Assembly: GCA_964415395.1 (NCBI GenBank)
Contig: CAYPZU010000067.1
Location: 1 to 10,741 of the forward strand
Direction of reading: 5' to 3'
Source: CAYPZU01 sp964415395
GTDB taxonomy: Bacteria; Chlamydiota; Chlamydiia; Chlamydiales; SM23-39
DNA: 10,741 nt
A program made the translations under genes and the position numbers. Each line of letters begins with the position of its first letter. Within the stretch, counting starts at the first letter, position 1. Of the stretch, positions 1 through 4,448 are shown in pieces. Under the pieces are notes generated by a model. The model had not been told where the DNA came from. It saw only the letters and a list, made by a program, of their open reading frames with translations, and made no database searches.

Positions 1-47
1 TCCTGTCTCTTGTTATACGACCAATGCTGGTGGGTTATGCAACGGTC

Positions 48-575
48 TCAACGATGGGGATAGAGGATGCCGAGGCAGGACTGCTGGAATTCCTCTTGCG
101 ATATGCGGGAGGAAGAGCCGTCCGGCTCATGATAGATGAACGATTCGCCGGGTATGAATCCGATCAGCGTAATCGAATGGTTGCTTTTCCCCGGACGCTG
201 AATGCCTGCGATGAGCGGCGCTTTTTCCGTTTCCAGAATCTGTTCGATTTTCCGGCTTTCCAAAGAGCGCGATCCAGAGACCGGAAGATGCGAAAGCCCA
301 TCGAGAGCCTTCTTGAGCTGGAGAAAATTCGATCCCCGCTCCTCTACTTTTTTTGCCTCAAAAAAAGAGGCGATCTTTTCGGGAGGAGCGGCGGCGCCTG
401 TAAGTCTGAGATAAGCCGAAACAGCGGAAAGGCCGCAGTGGCGCGCCATTCCCATTTTTCTGAACGCCTCGGAAGTTTCGTAGGTTTTTTGCGCCAGCTT
501 GGACAGCTCTTGAGCGCTTTCCACGAGAAGAAAAGCGCCGCTCCGATTTTGGGAGACAGGAGTCAAAATATTCAT
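48..575 (-). CDS. C39-like papain-fold protein (putative cysteine peptidase-like), 175 aa
   Basis: I do not recognise a specific gene. The protein has a Cys-His arrangement like the C39/papain-like fold: RHCGLSAVSAYLRL around Cys47, a helix resembling the PPEKIASFF segment of C39 domains, then SNHSITLIGF with His133, followed by an acidic YHEPDG (Glu150/Asp152). In C39-type enzymes or pseudo-enzymes the Cys, His and Asp line up in this way, so Cys47/His133/Asp152 is my inferred triad. There is no signal peptide and no membrane segment, and no ABC transporter domain follows, so it is not a bacteriocin-exporter peptidase. The gene is divergent from the tRNA-Arg gene. The ATG at 575 has no Shine-Dalgarno sequence, but a perfect TATAAT lies 10 nt upstream, suggesting an almost leaderless message. 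The coding call is good; the fold is a pattern judgement, and catalytic activity or effector status is unproven. Confidence 0.6.
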   Translation of the reverse strand: MNILTPVSQNRSGAFLLVESAQELSKLAQKTYETSEAFRKMGMARHCGLSAVSAYLRLTGAAAPPEKIASFFEAKKVEERGSNFLQLKKALDGLSHLPVSGSRSLESRKIEQILETEKAPLIAGIQRPGKSNHSITLIGFIPGESFIYHEPDGSSSRISQEEFQQSCLGILYPHR

Positions 576-585
576 ATGTACTTAA

Positions 586-591
586 ATTATA
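586..591 (-). promoter_or_regulatory. Perfect TATAAT -10 box just upstream of the C39-like gene
   Basis: On the minus strand a perfect TATAAT lies 10 nt before the ATG at 575. Transcription would begin only about 4 nt before the start codon, consistent with the absence of a Shine-Dalgarno sequence. The hexamer 17 nt upstream (TGGCGA) matches the -35 consensus at only three of six positions. An incidental AT-rich match cannot be excluded. Confidence 0.4.
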
Positions 592-639
592 ACATTTTAT
601 GAAAAAGATCGCCAGCGAAAGGGCTGCTTCACAAAGTCC

Positions 640-669
640 TTGATTTTTAGAGGCCTGGTGAGGGATGAT
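640..669 (+). promoter_or_regulatory. Possible promoter for tRNA-Arg
   Basis: TTGATT at 640-645 is a reasonable -35 box (TTGA core). GATGAT at 664-669, 18 nt downstream, matches TATAAT at four of six positions. Transcription from it would start near 676, about 9 nt before the mature tRNA. The -10 is weak, so this is tentative. Confidence 0.3.
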
Positions 670-684
670 GGAGGCATCTATTAC

Positions 685-758
685 GCACTGGTAGCTCAGT
701 TGGATAGAGTACCTGGCTACGAACCAGGGGGTCAGAGGTTCGAATCCTCTCCAGTGCA
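685..758 (+). tRNA. tRNA-Arg (anticodon ACG)
   Basis: All cloverleaf parts can be read directly. The acceptor stem GCACTGG (685-691) pairs with CCAGTGC (751-757). The D stem GCTC pairs with GAGT (one G-T). The anticodon stem CCTGG/CCAGG encloses loop CTACGAA with anticodon ACG at 719-721. The T stem AGAGG/CCTCT encloses TTCGAAT. The discriminator is A758. Anticodon ACG, read as ICG after TadA deamination, decodes CGU/CGC/CGA arginine codons. The 3' CCA is not encoded (the sequence continues A-A-G), so it must be added by tRNA nucleotidyltransferase. The next gene starts 12 nt downstream. Confidence 0.97.
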
Positions 759-770
759 AGTCTTTATTCT

Positions 771-1409
771 ATGCTAATTTACAAATTCCCCTGCGGCCCT
801 CTTTCGACCAACGCCATCCTCATCGGGTGCGCCCATACGCGCGCTGCTGCAGTGATCGACCCTGCGTTTGAATCGACCGCAGATCTTTTAAAAGAAGCGG
901 CTGAACGGGATCTCCGGATCGAAAAAATTCTTTTGACTCATTCCCATTGGGATCATATCGCCGACGCCGTGCGGCTCAAAAGGGCGACGCAGGCTCCCCT
1001 CTATGTCCACCCGCTCGACGCGCCCAATCTGGAAAACCCCGGCTCCGACGGCATCCCCCTCTTTTTCCCGATCCTGGGCGCCTCGCCGGATCACCTCCTC
1101 CAGGACGGCGACACGATCCAGGTGGGAAGCCTCCTCCTTGAAGTGATCCACAGCCCCGGCCACTCTCCCGGAAGCGTTTGCTTCTACCTCAGAGAACAGA
1201 AACTCCTTTTCTCCGGCGACACCCTTTTTAAGGGAAGCATCGGAAACCTCCACCTCCCCACAGCGCAGCCGGAAAAAATGTGGCAGAGCTTGCGCAAACT
1301 GGCCGAGCTGCCTCCAGAAACCCATGTCGTTCCCGGCCACGGCGGCGACACCTCGATCGGCAAAGAAGATTGGCTCAGCAGATCGGAAGAAATTTTTTCA
1401 GAAGGATAA
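771..1409 (+). CDS. Metallo-beta-lactamase-fold hydrolase, glyoxalase II / YcbL type
   Basis: 212 aa, cytoplasmic, with no signal peptide. It has the complete metal-binding set of the glyoxalase II branch: THSHWDH (His57, His59, Asp61, His62), HSPGHS (His131), FSGD (Asp150) and PGHGG (His190). This predicts a binuclear Zn/Fe hydrolase acting on thioesters such as S-lactoylglutathione. The length is near that of the short YcbL-type enzymes (about 215 aa), which lack the C-terminal glutathione-binding domain of classical GloB (about 250 aa). The true substrate, glutathione-linked or other, is therefore not determined. The ATG is only 12 nt after the tRNA and has no Shine-Dalgarno sequence, so it may be translated from the processed tRNA read-through transcript. 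Its end carries the ribosome binding site of the peroxiredoxin gene, suggesting co-transcription and a shared role in removing toxic electrophiles and peroxides. Confidence 0.9.
   Translation: MLIYKFPCGPLSTNAILIGCAHTRAAAVIDPAFESTADLLKEAAERDLRIEKILLTHSHWDHIADAVRLKRATQAPLYVHPLDAPNLENPGSDGIPLFFPILGASPDHLLQDGDTIQVGSLLLEVIHSPGHSPGSVCFYLREQKLLFSGDTLFKGSIGNLHLPTAQPEKMWQSLRKLAELPPETHVVPGHGGDTSIGKEDWLSRSEEIFSEG
1401..1406 (+). promoter_or_regulatory. Ribosome binding site deciding the peroxiredoxin start
   Basis: GAAGGA ends 8 nt before the ATG at 1415 and sits inside the last codons of the hydrolase gene (stop at 1407-1409). It fixes the start at 1415. In-frame initiation codons further upstream would add a stretch lying inside the hydrolase gene with no counterpart in peroxiredoxins. 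Confidence 0.75.
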
Positions 1410-1414
1410 CTCCC

Positions 1415-1993
1415 ATGACTCTTGTTGGACAAAAAGCCCCCGAATTCAAAGCGAAAGCCGTCATCAAAGATAAAACCTACGATGACTTCTGCCTCTCCGA
1501 CTATCAGGGAAAATACGTCGTCTTCTTCTTCTATCCTCTCGACTTCACTTTTGTCTGCCCGACCGAGCTGCACGCCTTCCAAGAGAAGACGAAAGAGTTC
1601 GAAAAGAGAAACGCGCAAGTCATCGCCTGTTCAATCGACAGCTGGTTTTCCCATTCCGCCTGGCTCAACACGCCAAAAGCGAAAGGGGGCATCCAGGGCG
1701 TCTCCTATCCGATCGTCTCCGACATCCATAAATCGATTTCCCGCGCCTTCGAAGTGCTGAAAGAAGAAGACGGAATCGCCTACCGCGGCCTCTTCCTCAT
1801 CGACAGAGACGGAATCGTCCGCCATCAGCTCGTCAACGACCTTCCGCTAGGCAGGTCCGTGGATGAAGTGCTCCGCCTTCTCGACGCGCTCATTTTCCAT
1901 GAGCAGAACGGAGAAGTGTGCCCAGCGAACTGGAAAGCAGGAGCGAAAGCGATGAAACCGACCGACCAGGGACTCGCCGAATATTTCCGCTAA
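1415..1993 (+). CDS. ahpC: Typical 2-Cys peroxiredoxin (AhpC/Prx1 class)
   Basis: 192 aa, full length for the AhpC/Prx1 subfamily. The peroxidatic cysteine is Cys48 in YPLDFTFVCPTE, preceded by the Pro/Thr of the active-site loop. The resolving cysteine is Cys169 in EVCPANW near the C terminus, so a typical homodimeric 2-Cys mechanism is expected. It reduces H2O2, organic peroxides and peroxynitrite, using thioredoxin or a dedicated reductase; no AhpF-like gene is in the window. The C terminus has the YF pair associated with sensitivity to over-oxidation, but the companion GGLG motif reads GGIQ (in GGIQGVSYPI), so sensitivity cannot be predicted. It starts 5 nt after the upstream hydrolase stop and is probably co-transcribed with it. 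No convincing terminator follows before the promoter of the MOMP-like gene. Confidence 0.93.
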   Translation: MTLVGQKAPEFKAKAVIKDKTYDDFCLSDYQGKYVVFFFYPLDFTFVCPTELHAFQEKTKEFEKRNAQVIACSIDSWFSHSAWLNTPKAKGGIQGVSYPIVSDIHKSISRAFEVLKEEDGIAYRGLFLIDRDGIVRHQLVNDLPLGRSVDEVLRLLDALIFHEQNGEVCPANWKAGAKAMKPTDQGLAEYFR

Positions 1994-2038
1994 TGCGGGG
2001 GCGAATCATTTTTTTCCTTTGTCTTTTTCCTCGGTTTC

Positions 2039-2044
2039 TATAAA
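2039..2044 (+). promoter_or_regulatory. Candidate -10 box for the MOMP-like gene
   Basis: TATAAA lies 38 nt before the ATG at 2083 in an otherwise T-rich 89-nt gap after the peroxiredoxin gene. No good -35 hexamer sits at 16-18 nt; TTGTCT at 2019-2024 is too close (14 nt). Chlamydial sigma-66 promoters tolerate poor -35 boxes, so this remains plausible. Confidence 0.4.
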
Positions 2045-2082
2045 ACTGATCTTAGTAAACTTTGATTCCCTAGAGGACAAGT

Positions 2083-2886
2083 ATGAAGATCATGTCTCTC
2101 TGCGCAGCATTGCTGATCGCGGCAACCGTCTCGGCGAACTACGTCGGCAATCCGCAATCGCCCGATATCCCTCGCATCGTCTCCTACACAAAAAATAAAG
2201 ATCCTAACTCGGTGGATTACTGGCTGAACGCCAAGCTCGACTATGAAAAAGAGTACATGGGCGACATGGCTCTCGACTTCACCTCAGGCGGCGCTGTCCA
2301 GCGAGACGAATTTTCGAAATTCTACGCTAACTACCTGACGCTCACGGCAAATATCCTGCGGCGGATCGACCTCTATGCAAAAGGGGGACTCGTCAACCCC
2401 AGATTCGATTTCGCCGTTACCGACGCCCTCGGCATCACGCAGCATTTGGCTACCAACCGCCACAGCATTCCTGCCTGGGCTCTCGGCGCCAAAGTCCTCG
2501 TCTTCAAAGCGTGCAACACCTGCTTTTCTCTCGAGGGGAGCTACTTCCAAACAGACCACCGCGATTTCCTCCTCTATACCGTTACGCCGCCGGTCCTCTC
2601 GGAAGTGAATGAAGTGCGCTGGTACAACTGGCAGGTTTCGGCCGGCCTTTCCTACCAGGCGTCGATCCTCATCCCCTACATTGGAACAAAATACTCCCGG
2701 ACGATCGTTAGCCTGAACCCATCGACTCCCGCTCTCCAGGTCGATCCATTCAAAATGGAAAACCGGAGAAACTGGGGCCTCTTCCTCGGCTGCACCGTTC
2801 TCGCCTGCCGCTATTTCGATCTGAACATTGAAGGACGCCTGATTGATGAGAATTCCTTCAGCGGCACAATGGGCTTCCGCTTCTAA
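2083..2886 (+). CDS. MOMP-like outer membrane porin, compact (267 aa)
   Basis: This is a beta-barrel outer membrane protein of the chlamydial MOMP family. A signal peptide (MKIMSLCAALLIAATVSA, cleaved before NYVGNP) precedes a short VGNP segment like the VGNPAEPS start of mature MOMP. The C-terminal half matches MOMP in order: YNWQVSAGLSYQ, LIPYIGTKYSRT, MENRRNWGLFLGCT, then IEGRLIDE and a terminal GFRF, the Phe-ending signature used by the BAM machinery. Four cysteines remain after cleavage (KACNTC and GCTVLAC), which could form the disulphide cross-links typical of chlamydial envelopes. It is much shorter than classical MOMP (about 390 aa), so extracellular loops are probably shortened or strands missing. 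AGAGGA 5 nt before the ATG supports the start. The 3' end overlaps the hydroxylase gene by 41 bp. Family assignment is strong; pore function is inferred. Confidence 0.87.
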   Translation: MKIMSLCAALLIAATVSANYVGNPQSPDIPRIVSYTKNKDPNSVDYWLNAKLDYEKEYMGDMALDFTSGGAVQRDEFSKFYANYLTLTANILRRIDLYAKGGLVNPRFDFAVTDALGITQHLATNRHSIPAWALGAKVLVFKACNTCFSLEGSYFQTDHRDFLLYTVTPPVLSEVNEVRWYNWQVSAGLSYQASILIPYIGTKYSRTIVSLNPSTPALQVDPFKMENRRNWGLFLGCTVLACRYFDLNIEGRLIDENSFSGTMGFRF

Positions 2887-3556
2887 TTTTCTGTTTTTCC
2901 TTTGTTTTTTCTTCTCCGCAGGGGCTGCATTTAGCCAGCCCCCTTTTCCCAATGCCGAAACGCTCTCTGAAACGCCCCGGATCTATCGCATCGAGCGCTT
3001 CCTCGCCGACTGGGAATGCGACCACATCATCCGCGAAGCCGCTCCCCGCCTGAAACGGTCGACCGTTGTAGACGAAAAATCAAAAGGGGGAGAGAGCCAG
3101 GTTCACTTTGCCAGAACGAGCGAAGGGATGTTTTTTCCTCCGCACCCAAAAGACCGCGTGCTGAAAGATATCGAAAAGAGGATCGAAGCCCTCACGGGCA
3201 TTCCCTCCGAAAACGGCGAAGCCTTTCAAGTTCTCCGCTACAGCGTAGGCGGAGAGTACAAGCCCCACTACGACTATTTCGATAAAAATTCGCCCGGCGG
3301 ATCGCTTCATTTAAAGCGGGGCGGGCAGCGGACCGCCACGGTCCTCCTCTACCTCCATACAACGGAAGAGGGAGGGGAAACCATTTTCCCTAAAGCCAAC
3401 ACGCGGGTCAAACCGATCAAAGGTTCTGCAGTTCTATTTTACAATTGCCGGCCCGACGGAGCCGAAGACCCTCTCAGCCTGCACGGCGGAGCTCCTGTTC
3501 GCAAAGGAGAAAAGTGGATCATGACCAAATGGCTCAGACAGAAGCCGTTCAACTAG
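2846..3556 (+). CDS. Secreted prolyl 4-hydroxylase-like 2-oxoglutarate/Fe(II) oxygenase
   Basis: 236 aa. The N terminus is a hydrophobic export signal (NFLFFLCFFFSAGAAFS, residues 14-30). The catalytic double-stranded beta-helix of the P4H alpha-subunit family follows, with Fe(II) ligands His141 and Asp143 (KPHYDYFD) and His213 (LSLHGGAPV), and Lys223 (GEKWIMTKWLR) expected to bind the 2-oxoglutarate carboxylate. The GGETIFP strand before the distal His is also typical. It should hydroxylate prolyl or similar residues using O2, 2-oxoglutarate and iron; the substrate is unknown. I chose ATG 2846, with AAGGA 10 nt upstream; a TTG at 2843 is directly adjacent. The start lies inside the MOMP-like gene (41-bp overlap), suggesting co-transcription and shared export. 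The signal peptide is unusual, because most bacterial P4H proteins are cytoplasmic. The 3' end overlaps the convergent gene by 8 bp. Confidence 0.88.
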   Translation: MRIPSAAQWASASNFLFFLCFFFSAGAAFSQPPFPNAETLSETPRIYRIERFLADWECDHIIREAAPRLKRSTVVDEKSKGGESQVHFARTSEGMFFPPHPKDRVLKDIEKRIEALTGIPSENGEAFQVLRYSVGGEYKPHYDYFDKNSPGGSLHLKRGGQRTATVLLYLHTTEEGGETIFPKANTRVKPIKGSAVLFYNCRPDGAEDPLSLHGGAPVRKGEKWIMTKWLRQKPFN

Positions 3557-3950
3557 TCAGATAGTCGTACAGATCTTTCTGCGTTGTAATCAGAAGGCTT
3601 TTGTATTGAAGGCAAAGGTGCTGGGAGGCCGCCAGGATCTCCTCGTCGCCTACCCCCGGCAGGCACATCGCGTGGATTTCCTTGTCCCGCTTCTCCAAAT
3701 GCCTTAAGCCCAAGAAATAATCGTGTTTGCTGAACCCCTCTTCAGCCACTCTGAAAAAGAGCACTTCCCGTTGATAGAGAAGAGCCTGGACGGCAAAAAA
3801 GAGCCCTTCGCTCTCGGTGGGCGGATTGCCGAGCCGGTCGACGAGCTGGGGCAGCTCCCGGATCAGGACGGGTTTTTCGAAAGAACCTTTTTCCGCTTCT
3901 CCGAACAGTGCCATCACCTGACGCATTTTGCCCTCCAAAACCCTACCCAT
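3549..3950 (-). CDS. Hypothetical protein, 133 aa
   Basis: I do not recognise this protein. It is a soluble-looking, helix-rich, charged protein with no signal peptide or transmembrane segment. Its most distinctive part is the middle (LFFAVQALLYQREVLFF, then HDYFLGLRHLEKRDKEIHAMC), followed by an acidic helix and a Tyr-rich C terminus (TTQKDLYDYLTS). It reads as coding rather than as a shadow: no plausible gene lies opposite, and it occupies the space between the hydroxylase stop and the palindromic element. I place the start at ATG 3950, with GGGG about 5 nt upstream. A TTG at 3974 would add eight residues (MKKKAGAH), so the start is uncertain. The stop overlaps the convergent hydroxylase stop by 8 bp. 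The gene is divergent from trkA, and the palindromic element lies immediately upstream, covering its likely promoter region. Confidence 0.6.
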   Translation of the reverse strand: MGRVLEGKMRQVMALFGEAEKGSFEKPVLIRELPQLVDRLGNPPTESEGLFFAVQALLYQREVLFFRVAEEGFSKHDYFLGLRHLEKRDKEIHAMCLPGVGDEEILAASQHLCLQYKSLLITTQKDLYDYLTS

Positions 3951-4016
3951 ATGCGCCCCAGCCTTTTTCTTCAACCCACCGAAAGCAAAGGTTTGTGTCG
4001 GAGCAAGCTGGGCAAA

Positions 4017-4160
4017 AATAAGAAATTACAGGATGCGGCTCGCGCTGCGAGCCTTTAGGATCAGGCATGATAGACAGGATAAAATCATATTACCCCGGGC
4101 TCAGCCCCAAGAATGGGGCTGGCTGCGCCAGCGCAGCTGCGGACTCCGTCCGCGCCCGGA
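4017..4160 (+). repeat. Left arm of the palindromic element
   Basis: 144 nt running from AATAAGAAAT to GCGCCCGGA. From outside in it contains an AT-rich end, a perfect hairpin GGCTCGC-gct-GCGAGCC (4037-4053), an AT-rich spacer with ATCATA (4084-4089; TATGAT on the minus strand), and the cloverleaf at 4095-4159. Differences from the right arm cluster beside stems rather than inside them. Confidence 0.88.
4095..4159 (+). other. Four-stem cloverleaf module, left arm
   Basis: An outer stem CCGGGC (4095-4100) pairs with GCCCGG (4154-4159) and encloses three contiguous hairpins: AGCCCC-aagaat-GGGGCT (4103-4120), GCTGCGC-ca-GCGCAGC (4122-4137) and GCGGAC-tcc-GTCCGC (4139-4153). Only 0-2 nt separate them. 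This close packing of four perfect stems is very unlikely by chance. It could act as a DNA cruciform at a recombination or transposition site, or as an RNA fold. It is not a tRNA. Confidence 0.8.
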
Positions 4161-4242
4161 TGGGAAGCTCTTTTCTTGCCTCATCCAGTTAAGATGGTCA
4201 AACTTCATAAAACTAGAAGCAGGAAAAAGAAGGAATCCAATT

Positions 4243-4389
4243 TCCGGGCGCGGACGGAGTCCGCAGCTGCGTAATTCACGCAGCCAGCCCCATTCTTGGG
4301 GCTGAGCCCGGCGTAATATTATTTTATCCTGTCTATCATGCCTGATCCTCTAGGCTCGCAGCGCGAGCCATATCCTGTTATTTCTTATT
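4243..4389 (-). repeat. Right arm of the palindromic element
   Basis: 147 nt, the inverted copy of the left arm. It holds the cloverleaf (4244-4311), an AT-rich spacer with TATTAT (4317-4322), the hairpin GGCTCGC-agc-GCGAGCC (4353-4369), and the end ATTTCTTATT. It ends 59 nt before the trkA start codon, so its outer part is likely included in, or adjacent to, the trkA promoter and leader. Confidence 0.88.
4244..4311 (+). other. Four-stem cloverleaf module, right arm
   Basis: The mirror copy of the left module has outer stem CCGGGC (4244-4249) with GCCCGG (4306-4311). The hairpins are GCGGAC-gga-GTCCGC (4250-4264), GCTGCGT-aattc-ACGCAGC (4266-4284) and AGCCCC-attctt-GGGGCT (4286-4303). Relative to the left copy, the second hairpin has a longer loop and a T-A in place of a C-G closing pair, so the stem is kept although both bases changed. 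Confidence 0.8.
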
Positions 4390-4448
4390 CCTGATCATCC
4401 TGCTCCCTGTTCTTTCTCCAAAATGGGTTTTGCTCTACCATAAGTTTT

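Larger units (their letters stand above)
4017..4389. repeat. 373-bp nested palindromic element (MITE/BIME-like or structured RNA locus)
   Basis: The 4017-4160 segment is repeated in inverted orientation at 4243-4389, with about seven substitutions and one 4-versus-7-nt difference, around an 82-nt centre (4161-4242). The centre continues as weak complementarity (TCTTTTCTTGCCTC against GAAGCAGGAAAAAGA), so the whole unit can form one very long hairpin. Each arm also folds on itself: a small 7-bp hairpin nearer the outer end and a cloverleaf of four short perfect stems nearer the centre. The element contains no gene and fills most of the gap between a minus-strand gene and trkA. No convincing target-site duplication is visible (the left flank ends ...GGCAAA, the right begins CCTGATC). 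The size, long inverted ends and lack of coding suggest a non-autonomous mobile element; a regulatory or RNA role is the alternative. Confidence 0.85.

Noticed and set aside
1280..1414. Longer peroxiredoxin frame beginning upstream at about 1280
   Set aside because: The extra residues overlap the metallo-hydrolase gene and do not resemble a peroxiredoxin N terminus. GAAGGA at 1401-1406 supports the ATG at 1415.
1988..2017. Possible intrinsic terminator after the peroxiredoxin gene (CCGC-taat-GCGG, then a T run)
   Set aside because: The stem has only four Watson-Crick pairs and the T run begins about 10 nt later, so it is not convincing.
4095..4159. Cloverleaf read as a tRNA or tRNA-like gene
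   Set aside because: It has no 7-nt anticodon loop, no TTCGA T-loop and no 7-5-5 stem pattern; all loops are 2-6 nt and the outer stem has 6 bp.
3928..4305. Open frame of about 125 codons across the palindromic element on the plus strand
   Set aside because: It is Arg/Pro-rich with no domain-like pattern, and simply reads through the GC-rich stems of the repeat. The start region lies antisense to another gene.
4017..4389. Interpretation of the palindrome as a complete IS, integron attC site or CRISPR array
   Set aside because: There is no transposase, the 82-nt centre is non-coding, there are no direct repeats with regular spacers, and no attC R/L box pattern or clear target duplication is visible.
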